Shown here piece by piece: positions 1-6,069 of a DNA stretch of 6,241 bases. Position numbers and translations under genes: made by a program. Under the pieces are notes generated by a model. The model made no database searches, was not told where the DNA came from, and saw only the letters and a program-made list of their open reading frames with translations. How positions within the stretch are numbered: the stretch's first letter is position 1; every line of letters starts with the position of its first letter. Source of the stretch: Halobacteriales archaeon SW_9_67_25 (GTDB taxonomy: Archaea > Halobacteriota > Halobacteria > Halobacteriales > Haloarculaceae); contig PXSU01000073.1 in the NCBI GenBank assembly GCA_003022745.1, forward strand, positions 1,302-7,542. Direction: 5' to 3'.

Positions 1-143
1 CGGTCGTGCCGGCGAACGCCACCGCGCCGGGTAACGGGACCGACGCGTCCACGCCCGCCGACGGGAACGCTACACCGACCGACGACGCGTCCACGCCCGC
101 CAGCGGGTCGACGCCAGCGCCCGGGAACACCACCGGGCGCTAG
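1..143 (+). CDS. 3' end of a gene with a Thr/Pro/Ala/Asn-rich, probably surface-exposed tail (partial)
   Basis: The frame that starts at base 3 is open from the window edge to a TAG at 141-143, giving about 46 C-terminal residues that begin VVPANATAPGNG and end PAPGNTTGR. The composition is almost only Ala, Thr, Pro, Ser, Gly, Asn and Asp. It holds four possible N-glycosylation sequons (NAT, NGT, NAT, NTT). Part of it is an approximate 14-residue repeat around DASTPA. Tails like this are known from glycosylated secreted or cell-surface proteins of haloarchaea, so a disordered extracellular linker or C-terminus is inferred; no membrane anchor or sorting motif is visible. The rest of the protein lies outside the window and its function cannot be given. 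The stop overlaps the stop of the convergent M28 peptidase gene. The opposite strand is not obviously coding here, which supports this reading. Confidence 0.6.
   Translation, partial: VVPANATAPGNGTDASTPADGNATPTDDASTPASGSTPAPGNTTGR
42..101 (+). repeat. 18-bp direct repeat, 42-bp period, inside the Thr/Pro-rich tail
   Basis: The 18 bases GACGCGTCCACGCCCGCC occur at 42-59 and again, identical, at 84-101. The spacing of 42 bases is exactly 14 codons, so both copies encode DASTPA in frame. This suggests that the low-complexity tail grew by in-frame duplication. Confidence 0.85.
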
Positions 144-1504
144 TCCCACTCCTCGGGCCAGATACCGGCGGCGCGCATCCCCTCCTCGGCGCCGGCCCGC
201 TCCAGTCCCGCCCGCACGTCGGCGACAGAGACGGAGACGTCCGACCGGGTCAGTTCCCGGACGATCAGGGTGACCAGCATCGCGTGTTCGCGGATGGTGC
301 GGCGGTCGGCCTTCTCGCGGGTGTCGGCGGCGGTGTGTGTCCAGCCGCGCTCCCAGTGGCCCACGTCGCCGGGGCGCTCGCTGTGGAGCTGGAGGGCGGG
401 GACCCCCTGCCGGAGGAAGGGCCAGTGGTCGCTGTGGGGGTGTGGCCGGCGACCGACATCAACCGGGTGGCCGACCCGGTCGGCGACGGACTCGACGAGG
501 GCCGCGACGTCGTCGGACGCGTGAGCGATCGCCTGCAGGTCGCGAAACCGGCCGGCGCCGTCGACGTTCACCACTGCACGCAGGCTGTCGAGATCGAGGT
601 GTCCCGCGAGCGTCTCGCTGCCGAGCAAGCCGACCTCCTCACACCCCGTGGCGGCAACCCTGACCCCACAGCCGAGTTCAAGGCCCGCGAGCGCCCGGAC
701 CGCACCCAGGAGGGTGGCGACGCCACAGCCGTTGTCAAGCGCACCCTCCCCGAGGTCGTGGGCGTCGTAGTGTGCCACCACCAGGACCGTCTCGTCGGTA
801 TCGGGGCCGACACGGCCGAGTACGTTCCCGCTCTCGGCCGGTTCGGTCGTCGCCTCGACGCGCAGGCGGGCCCGCCTGCCGCGGTCGGCGTACTCCTCGA
901 GCCAGGCGCCGGTCTCCTTCGATACGCCGACACCGGGAATAGTCGTCCGTTCGCCGAAGTGCAACGACCCCGTCGGCGGCAACTGTCCGGGGCGGTGGTT
1001 CGCGAAGACGAACGCCGCCGCCCCCGCCCGCTCTGCGTGGCCGACCTTCTCCATGCGGTGGATCCGCCGGCGCTCGGTCGGGGGCGTGCCGGTGCTCGCA
1101 ACGACGATTGCGCCCTCCACGTCGCGGTCGTCGAGTTCACGGGGCGTGCCGTGGTCCGCATCTACCAGCTGCCCGGTCACGTCACACGCTGGCGAGTACG
1201 GGAGCGCGGCCGCCTCGAAGGACCGCTCGCGGCCGGGGTGGTCGCCCCCGTCGGACGCGTCGCCGTCGTCGCCCTCGACGGTCAGCGTCGTCGACCCGCG
1301 CGTCCAGCGGGTCACCTCGAAGGGCTCGATGGATACGTCCTCGAGGCCCGCCGCCCGGAAGGCCTCCGCGACGTACTCGGCAGCACGCCGTTCCCCGGCG
1401 TGGCCGCCGAAGCGGTCGGGGAGTTCGGTCAGGCGGGTCAGCAGGCGCCAGGGCGCGTCCTCGACCCAGGCGCGACCGAGCGCACGCTCGACGGCTTCGT
1501 CCAT
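140..1504 (-). CDS. M28 family zinc metallopeptidase with PA domain (aminopeptidase-like)
   Basis: A 454-residue protein of the M28 (aminopeptidase Y/leucine aminopeptidase-like) family, which removes residues from peptides with two catalytic zinc ions. Residues about 105-215 look like a protease-associated (PA) domain inserted before the catalytic part, which starts near residue 226. The zinc site can be read directly: H245 in AHYDAHD, bridging D257 in GALDNGCG, general base E289 and ligand E290 in GCEEVGLLGS, D315 in VNVDGAG, and H390 in WTHTAADT. The SDHWPF motif at 358-363 followed by GVPA is also typical. No signal peptide, Tat motif or lipobox is present at the N-terminus (MDEAVERALGRAWVEDAPWR), so I infer a cytoplasmic enzyme. 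The ATG at 1504 is favoured because a TATA-like box lies 26 bases upstream, fitting a leaderless transcript. The gene is divergent from pepF and converges on the partial gene at the left edge. The exact substrate is unknown. Confidence 0.9.
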   Translation of the reverse strand: MDEAVERALGRAWVEDAPWRLLTRLTELPDRFGGHAGERRAAEYVAEAFRAAGLEDVSIEPFEVTRWTRGSTTLTVEGDDGDASDGGDHPGRERSFEAAALPYSPACDVTGQLVDADHGTPRELDDRDVEGAIVVASTGTPPTERRRIHRMEKVGHAERAGAAAFVFANHRPGQLPPTGSLHFGERTTIPGVGVSKETGAWLEEYADRGRRARLRVEATTEPAESGNVLGRVGPDTDETVLVVAHYDAHDLGEGALDNGCGVATLLGAVRALAGLELGCGVRVAATGCEEVGLLGSETLAGHLDLDSLRAVVNVDGAGRFRDLQAIAHASDDVAALVESVADRVGHPVDVGRRPHPHSDHWPFLRQGVPALQLHSERPGDVGHWERGWTHTAADTREKADRRTIREHAMLVTLIVRELTRSDVSVSVADVRAGLERAGAEEGMRAAGIWPEEWD

Positions 1505-1526
1505 GCCTCTCCCTTCGACTCGGGAG

Positions 1527-1532
1527 ATAAAA
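1527..1532 (-). promoter_or_regulatory. TATA box for the M28 peptidase gene
   Basis: On the minus strand this reads TTTTAT, in the context CCGTTTTATCTCC. Its centre is about 26 bases upstream of the ATG at 1504. This is the spacing expected when transcription starts at or next to the start codon, as is common in haloarchaea. No Shine-Dalgarno sequence is placed suitably for the ATG. Confidence 0.6.
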
Positions 1533-1559
1533 CGGTACTGCCGTCGGGCAGGTGGGAAG

Positions 1560-1565
1560 TCTTAC
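1560..1565 (+). promoter_or_regulatory. Possible TATA-like element for pepF
   Basis: TCTTAC, in the context GAAGTCTTACCC, is centred about 28 bases upstream of the ATG at 1591. It is the only AT-leaning stretch at a suitable distance in an otherwise GC-rich spacer with a run of seven G at 1568-1574. It is a weak match, but it fits a leaderless promoter. The divergent M28 promoter lies only about 30 bases away, so the two could influence each other. Confidence 0.4.
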
Positions 1566-1590
1566 CCGGGGGGGTTCCCTACGCCTGGCC

Positions 1591-3381
1591 ATGAGCGCAG
1601 TCCCCGAGCGGGAGGCGGTCGACGAGCAGTACCGGTGGGACCTCGGCTCGCTGTTCGAGAGCGACGAGGCGTGGGCAGAGGCACTCGACGCGGCCCGGGA
1701 GCGACTCGAGGACCTCCGCGCCTACGAGGGACGGGTCACCGAGGACGCGGCGACGCTTCGCGAACTGCTCGAGACCCGCGAGTCGGTCATGCGACAAGTA
1801 TCGAACGTCGCCGCCTACGCCCGGATGCGCCGCGACGAGGACACGCGCGACAGTGAGGCACAGGCGATGGCCACCCGGGCACAGTCGCTGTCCTCGGCGG
1901 CGGCGAGCGCCACCTCCTTCGTCGAGCCCGAGTTGCAGGAACTAAACCGCGAGGACGTCGCGCAACTGGTCGAGGAAGAGCCCGCCCTCGAAATCTACGA
2001 GCACTACTTCGACGACGTGTTGCGGACGAAACCCCACACCCGCTCGGCCGAAATCGAGAACTTGCTGGCGGAACTCGGTGAGGTGACCGGCGCGCCCAGC
2101 GAGATATACAACATGCTCTCGAACGCCGACATGGAGTTTCCCGCCGTCGACGACTCCGAGGGCGAGCCCCGGCAGATCACGCTCAACAACTTCACGACCC
2201 TCCAGCGCGACCCCGACCGCGAGTTCCGTCGGCGGGTCTACGAGGCGTTCTACGACGAGTGGGAGACCGTCCGCAACGCCGTTGGGACGGCCTACCGCAA
2301 GTCGGTCAAGACCGACGCGAAACTCGCGACCGCCCGTAACTACGACACCGCCCGCGAGGCCGCCCTCCACGGCCCCAACATTCCGGTCGAGGTGTACGAC
2401 ACCCTCGTCGGGACGGTCCGGGAGAACCTCGATTTGCTCGGCCGCCACGCCGAACACAAGCGCGACGCGACCGAGGGCGAGGAGTTGCGGATGTGGGACC
2501 TGTACGTCCCGCTCGTCACCGAGGAGAGCCCCGAGGTGCCCTACGAGGAGGCCTGCGAGTACGTCGTCGGTGCGGTCGAACCGCTCGGGGAGGCCTACCG
2601 CGACCGCCTCGCTACGGGGCTGGACTCGCGGTGGGTCGACGTCTACGAGACGAAGGGCAAGCAGTCGGGTGCCTACTCCGGGGGGACCTACGACTCCCAG
2701 CCCTATATCCTGCTGAACTACCAGGACGACGTCGAGTCGATGTACACGCTGGCCCACGAACTGGGCCACTCGATGCACTCTGAACTGGCAAGCGAGGCCC
2801 AACCGTACGTCTACGCGGACTACGAGATATTCATCGCCGAGATCGCAAGCACCGTCAACGAGACGCTGCTGACCCACCACCTCCTAGAGACGGTCAAGGA
2901 CGACCGCCTGCGCCGGCACGTCCTCAACGAGTACCTCGAACGGTTCCGGTCGACGCTGTTTCGCCAGACCATGTTCGCGGAGTTCGAACAGCGGACCCAC
3001 GAACTGAGTGCCGAAGGCGAGCCCCTGACCGCCGACCGACTGGACGACCTCTATCGCGAACTGAAAGGCGACTACTACGAACCGGCGGTGCTGGACGACC
3101 GCATCGCCCGCGAGTGGATGCGCATCCCGCACTTCTACCGGGCCTTCTACGTCTTCCAGTACGCGACCGGCATCTCCGCGGCGGTCGCGCTCGTCGAGAA
3201 CGTTCGGTCGGAGGGAGAGCCCGCCGCCCGGCGCTACCGGGAGTTCCTCCGGAGTGGCTCGCACGGGTATCCCCTCGAGTTGCTGGGCGAGGCCGGCGTC
3301 GACATGACCGACCCCGGGACAGTCGAGTCGGCACTCGACGTCTACGGGACGTATCTCGAGGAGTTCGAGCGGCTGTCCTGA
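1591..3381 (+). CDS. pepF: Oligoendopeptidase F (M3B family zinc metallopeptidase)
   Basis: A 596-residue protein of the M3B family. These cytosolic zinc endopeptidases cut short oligopeptides but not folded proteins. The active site reads HELGHSMHSEL: H389 and H393 bind zinc and E390 is the catalytic base. E417 in FIAEIASTVNE is the third ligand, 24 residues after H393, as expected for PepF. The family's substrate-binding region is present as IPHFYRAFYVFQYATG, with H514, Y516 and Y520. The N-terminal helical part (YRWDLGSLFESDEAW, residues about 14-28) and the full length match the usual size of about 600 residues. An in-frame GTG at 1552 would add 13 residues (GSLTRGGSLRLA after the start). 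The ATG at 1591 is preferred because the family begins close to that point and a TATA-like element sits about 28 bases upstream. The gene lies 76 bases upstream of pan on the same strand, so co-transcription is possible. It probably acts on peptides released by the proteasome, which is inference. Confidence 0.95.
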   Translation: MSAVPEREAVDEQYRWDLGSLFESDEAWAEALDAARERLEDLRAYEGRVTEDAATLRELLETRESVMRQVSNVAAYARMRRDEDTRDSEAQAMATRAQSLSSAAASATSFVEPELQELNREDVAQLVEEEPALEIYEHYFDDVLRTKPHTRSAEIENLLAELGEVTGAPSEIYNMLSNADMEFPAVDDSEGEPRQITLNNFTTLQRDPDREFRRRVYEAFYDEWETVRNAVGTAYRKSVKTDAKLATARNYDTAREAALHGPNIPVEVYDTLVGTVRENLDLLGRHAEHKRDATEGEELRMWDLYVPLVTEESPEVPYEEACEYVVGAVEPLGEAYRDRLATGLDSRWVDVYETKGKQSGAYSGGTYDSQPYILLNYQDDVESMYTLAHELGHSMHSELASEAQPYVYADYEIFIAEIASTVNETLLTHHLLETVKDDRLRRHVLNEYLERFRSTLFRQTMFAEFEQRTHELSAEGEPLTADRLDDLYRELKGDYYEPAVLDDRIAREWMRIPHFYRAFYVFQYATGISAAVALVENVRSEGEPAARRYREFLRSGSHGYPLELLGEAGVDMTDPGTVESALDVYGTYLEEFERLS

Positions 3382-3422
3382 CCGGCGCGCGAGGACGGAA
3401 GTCGGCCCGGCCACCCGAAGAA

Positions 3423-3428
3423 CCTATG
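3423..3428 (+). promoter_or_regulatory. Weak TATA-like element for the PAN gene
   Basis: CCTATG, in the context GAACCTATGTCC, is centred about 32 bases upstream of the ATG at 3458. It would give a very short leader or none. The match is poor and the gene could instead be read through from pepF. No Shine-Dalgarno sequence is visible before the ATG. The ATG inside this element at 3426 is not in the PAN frame. Confidence 0.25.
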
Positions 3429-3457
3429 TCCTCCGATTGCAAAGGTTCGGTAGCCAG

Positions 3458-4624
3458 ATGTCGCGCAGTCCGTCGCTCCCCGACCGCCCGCGTCTCGACC
3501 TCGACCCGGACATGACGCCGCGGGAGCGGTTAGAGCAACTCGGGGTCGCCAACGACCGCCAAGAGCAACTCACCGAGGAGGTCGACCGGCTCGAACGCGA
3601 GAACGACACGCTCAAATCGTCGTCGCTGTACGTCGCGACGGCCGAGGAACTCACTGTCGAGGGCGTCGTCGTCAAACAGCACGGCAACAACCAGGAGGTC
3701 CTGACGGAGATGTCGCCGTCGCTCCGCGAGGAGATGGAGGCCGGCGACCGGGTCGCCATCAACGACTCGTTTAACGTCCAGACGATCCTCGACCCGGAGA
3801 CCGACGCCCGGGCGCAAGCGATGCAGGTAGAGGAGAGCCCCGAGGTCACCTACGACGACATCGGCGGCCTCGGGGAACAGATCCTGGAAATCCGGGAAGC
3901 GGTCGAGGAACCGCTCGTCAACGCCGCACAGTTCCGCCAGGTCGGCGTCGACCCGCCCTCCGGCGTCCTGTTGCACGGCCCGCCCGGCACCGGGAAGACG
4001 ATGCTCGCAAAAGCCGTCGCCAACCAGACCGACGCCACTTTCATCAAGATGGCCGGCTCGGAACTCGTCCAGAAGTTCATCGGCGAGGGTGCTCGGCTGG
4101 TCCGGGACCTGTTCGAACTCGCGGGCGAGCGCGAGCCAGCGGTCATCTTCATCGACGAGATCGACGCCATCGCCGCCAGGCGCACCGAATCGAAAACGTC
4201 GGGCGATGCCGAGGTCCAGCGGACGATGATGCAACTCCTCTCGGAGATGGACGGGTTCGACGACCGCGGCGAGATCCGCATCGTCGCGGCCACCAACCGC
4301 TTCGACATGCTCGACCGCGCCATCCTGCGGCCCGGCCGCTTCGACCGCCTCATCGAGGTGCCCCTGCCCGACTGGGACGCCCGCCAGCGCATTCTGGATA
4401 TCCACACCCGGGAGATGAACCTGGCCGCGGGCGTCGAGATGGCCGACCTGGCCGGCGAGACCGAGGGGTTTTCGGGCGCCGAACTGGCCTCGCTGGCCAC
4501 CGAGGCCGGGATGTTCGCCATCCGCGACGGTCGCACCCAGGTCCGGATGGCCGACTTCGAGGACGCCCTGGAGAAGGTCCGCGACGAGGAGGGCGCTGCC
4601 GGGCAGCCCATCGCGTTCGCATGA
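3458..4624 (+). CDS. pan2: Proteasome-activating nucleotidase, Pan2/PanB type (AAA ATPase)
   Basis: A 388-residue AAA ATPase. PAN forms a hexameric ring that binds, unfolds and threads substrates into the archaeal 20S proteasome using ATP. Domains in order: N-terminal tail MSRSPSLPDRPRLDLDP, a coiled coil at about residues 20-48, an OB-fold at about 50-125 (SLYVATAEEL to INDSFNVQTIL, with KQHGNNQEVLTE), then the AAA domain from about 140. Visible motifs are Walker A GPPGTGKT (174-181, K180), pore-loop F207 in KFIGEGAR, Walker B IFIDEID (D233, E234), sensor 1 N280 in AATNRFDML, and arginine fingers R294 and R297 in RPGRFDR. The protein ends QPIAFA, a hydrophobic-Phe-X end rather than the strict HbYX motif that docks on the 20S ring. 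The ATG at 3458 is chosen over a TTG at 3437 because, from memory, haloarchaeal Pan2 proteins start MSRSPSLP. The coiled coil seems about 20 residues shorter than in Pan2 proteins I recall. No proteasome subunit gene is in the window. Confidence 0.93.
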   Translation: MSRSPSLPDRPRLDLDPDMTPRERLEQLGVANDRQEQLTEEVDRLERENDTLKSSSLYVATAEELTVEGVVVKQHGNNQEVLTEMSPSLREEMEAGDRVAINDSFNVQTILDPETDARAQAMQVEESPEVTYDDIGGLGEQILEIREAVEEPLVNAAQFRQVGVDPPSGVLLHGPPGTGKTMLAKAVANQTDATFIKMAGSELVQKFIGEGARLVRDLFELAGEREPAVIFIDEIDAIAARRTESKTSGDAEVQRTMMQLLSEMDGFDDRGEIRIVAATNRFDMLDRAILRPGRFDRLIEVPLPDWDARQRILDIHTREMNLAAGVEMADLAGETEGFSGAELASLATEAGMFAIRDGRTQVRMADFEDALEKVRDEEGAAGQPIAFA

Positions 4625-4657
4625 TTTGCTCTCTCGCTTCGCTCGGTCGCAAATTTT
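4624..4657 (+). terminator. Inverted repeat plus T-run behind pan, possible terminator
   Basis: ATTTGC at 4624-4629 pairs with GCAAAT at 4649-4654, with a 19-base CGCT/TCGC-rich interval between them, and the right arm runs into TTTT at 4654-4657. It starts on the last base of the PAN stop codon. Archaeal transcription commonly ends in T-runs, so a terminator is a fair reading. The long loop makes the hairpin weak, and the stretch may instead be part of the repeat cluster that follows. Confidence 0.4.
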
Positions 4658-4697
4658 CCGTGCTTCGCGCTCGCTCTCCGGTCGCTCGCGCGAAGCG
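4634..4697. repeat. CGCT/TCGC-rich repeat cluster with a 9-bp inverted repeat
   Basis: The words TCGCT, GCTCG and GGTCGC recur densely. TCGCTCGGTCGC at 4639-4650 is echoed by CTCTCCGGTCGC near 4674-4685. GCTTCGCGC at 4662-4670 and GCGCGAAGC at 4688-4696 form a perfect 9-bp inverted repeat around a 17-base loop. The cluster lies exactly where the high-GC chromosomal genes give way to lower-GC DNA. Similar CTCGCTTCGCTCG-like intergenic sequence is, from memory, common in haloarchaeal genomes; its role here is unknown. Confidence 0.55.
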
Positions 4698-4743
4698 AAT
4701 CGTCGGGCCGTCTGTGCTCTCCTGGCTGTCTTGTTTGGGCCCT

Positions 4744-4762
4744 GGCTGACGGGCAGTCAGTC
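4744..4762. other. Short stem-loop at the end of the small minus-strand ORF
   Basis: GGCTGAC at 4744-4750 pairs with GTCAGTC at 4756-4762, including one G-T wobble, around a GGGCA loop. It overlaps the stop codon of the minus-strand ORF at 4757-4759. It could act in termination for either strand, but there is no adjacent T-run on the plus strand, so this is only a structural note. Confidence 0.3.
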
Positions 4763-4990
4763 TTCGGTTGAGGTCTTGTCGACGTCCTTCTCGCCGAAGG
4801 AAATCGGGGGTATTTCATCTCCAATTAGGCTGAAAACTGCCATACGTGACGGGTACTTAAAGCTCGGAACGCTCCGCTCAGGTGGCTCAAACCGGCGAAA
4901 CATCCGGGCAATATTGCCGACTGAGCGTGCAGGGTGTCCTTCACTTAATGGTTTTGGCAAAATTGGGGGTTTAAGCCCCTCTACCTGCAT
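4757..4990 (-). CDS. Small hypothetical protein, doubtful
   Basis: An ORF of 77 residues from the ATG at 4990, divergent from the integrase with only nine bases between the two start codons. I do not recognise it. The middle and end look protein-like: MFRRFEPPERSVPSFKYP near residues 30-47, then IGDEIPPISFGEKDVD and an acidic end, TSTED. The last third shows typical haloarchaeal codon choice (GGC GAG AAG GAC GTC GAC), while the first 28 residues are Pro/Leu/Lys-rich and less convincing. Met30 (ATG at 4903) is an alternative start and would give 48 residues. No TATA box is obvious at the right distance for either start. There are no membrane segments or Cys motifs. It could be a small gene of the element that carries the integrase, a remnant of a longer gene, or chance. 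The plus-strand frame across the same stretch looks worse, being Arg/Ser-rich and basic. Confidence 0.4.
   Translation of the reverse strand: MQVEGLKPPILPKPLSEGHPARSVGNIARMFRRFEPPERSVPSFKYPSRMAVFSLIGDEIPPISFGEKDVDKTSTED
4970..4975 (+). promoter_or_regulatory. TATA box for the integrase gene
   Basis: TTTAAG, in the context GGGGGTTTAAGCCCC, is centred about 27 bases upstream of the ATG at 5000. This is a good haloarchaeal TATA element at leaderless spacing and supports the start at 5000. It lies inside the doubtful minus-strand ORF, so if both are real the promoter overlaps its coding sequence. Confidence 0.55.
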
Positions 4991-5065
4991 TGTAGGGATA
5001 TGCAGACCACAGCAAAGACCGACTCAGGAGACACATCTGCGTCTTCCGGGCCGTCCGGATTCCGC

Positions 5066-5070
5066 AGGAG
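5066..5070 (+). promoter_or_regulatory. Possible ribosome binding site for an internal integrase start
   Basis: AGGAG lies seven bases before an in-frame ATG at 5078, complementary to the CCUCC of archaeal 16S rRNA. A product starting there would lack the first 26 residues, a Ser/Thr/Gly-rich stretch ending FRRRTK, and would begin MQNTDHDLREVSAQE just ahead of the core-binding domain. The TATA box at 4970-4975 favours the start at 5000, so this may be a second start or chance. Confidence 0.3.
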
Positions 5071-5670
5071 AACCAAGATGCAGAACACAGACCACGACCT
5101 GCGGGAAGTATCGGCACAGGAAGCAGCAGAGCAGTTCAAGAAGTGGGCCAAAGACGAGTATCAGCCATCTACATACGAGAATCACTGTACGACAGTCAAT
5201 TTGTTCGTATCGTGGCTGAGAGATACGGAATTCACATTCACTGAAGTTGATGGATGGGTAACGGGCCAGTTTGAGGACTGGCTCAGAGAACAGGACTACG
5301 CGAATGTGACGCGCAAGCAGTACCTCAGTCAGCTTCGCGCGTTCCTCCGATGGGGCAGTCGTCGGAACGTAGTGAAAAGCGGCGTGGCGGAGAAGGTGGA
5401 ATTACCGAATCTTAGTCGTGACGACGTACGCTCAGACACCAGCATCGGCCCTGACAGAGTACAGCGGATTCTCGACTATATGGACCGCTATCGGCGTGCC
5501 TCTCGGGAGCATATCATCATCCTGCTGTTATTCCGGACTGGTGCGAGGCTCGGGGCACTCCGTGGTGTAGACCTATCTATGGTACATCTACAGAGAAATA
5601 AACCCCAGATTGAGGTTCGCCACAGACCGGAAATCGGTTGCCCGCTCAAGAACGGTGAGCGGAACAAGCG

Positions 5671-5680
5671 AGAGCAGAGC
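5671..5680 (+). repeat. 5-bp tandem duplication (AGAGC twice) that breaks the integrase
   Basis: AGAGC occurs twice without a gap. Deleting one unit turns the reading into AAG CGA GAG CGG CCC ATC CTG (KRERPIL) and joins the two integrase frames without a stop. A five-base gain is not a multiple of three, so it accounts fully for the shift. Slipped-strand replication or a sequencing or assembly error would both produce this. Confidence 0.8.
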
Positions 5681-6069
5681 GGCCCATCCTGATAGATGAG
5701 GAAACGGCTCAAGTCGTTGCTGAGTACATTGAGCATCACCGGAAGGATGTGACCGACAGCCACGGCAACAGACCGCTGCTGACGACGAAACACGGACGGG
5801 TGAGCGATTCGGTCATCAAAAAGACGGTCAAGCAATGGACGTGCCCCGCTGCAACGGAGGGGGAGTGCCCAATTCACGACCACAGACCCTCTCGCAGAGA
5901 AGTAGGTAGCTGTGCCCGAGAGTGCGGGCACACGAACGCCCACAGTCTCCGCAAGGCCAGCATCACCCACTTCCTCAATCGTGGTGTCTCCGTGGAAGTA
6001 GTGAGCGACCGGATGAATGTCAGCATCGAGACTATCCAGAATCACTACGATAGACCCACAGACGAGGAG

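Noticed and set aside
1565..1578. CCCGGG and a run of seven G as an operator between the divergent genes
   Set aside because: Such runs are expected by chance in DNA this GC-rich, and there is no clear dyad.
284..1594. Long plus-strand open frame of 436 codons opposite the M28 gene
   Set aside because: It is antisense to a gene with a complete zinc-binding motif set. Long antisense frames are common in very GC-rich haloarchaeal DNA.
1942..2880. Minus-strand open frame of 312 codons opposite pepF
   Set aside because: It is Val/Gly/Leu-rich with no recognisable motif, and lies opposite the HELGH-containing pepF frame.
3530..4405. Minus-strand open frame of 291 codons opposite pan
   Set aside because: It is the antisense mirror of the AAA ATPase gene, whose Walker A, Walker B and arginine-finger motifs are intact.
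4700..4760. tRNA gene as an integration target
   Set aside because: GGGCC at 4705 and GGCCC at 4738 pair only weakly, and no TTC-type T-arm or anticodon arm can be folded.
4626..5219. Plus-strand open frame of 197 codons across the junction
   Set aside because: The product is strongly basic and Arg/Ser-rich, starts in the CGCT/TCGC repeat cluster with a TTG, and runs into the integrase gene in another frame.
5656..5692. Programmed -1 ribosomal frameshift joining the two integrase frames
   Set aside because: There is no slippery heptamer of the usual kind at the join, and the exact AGAGC duplication explains the shift more simply.
5488..6045. Minus-strand open frame of 185 codons opposite the integrase
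   Set aside because: The plus strand carries the integrase R, K, HxxR and Y motifs here; the minus frame shows no known motif.
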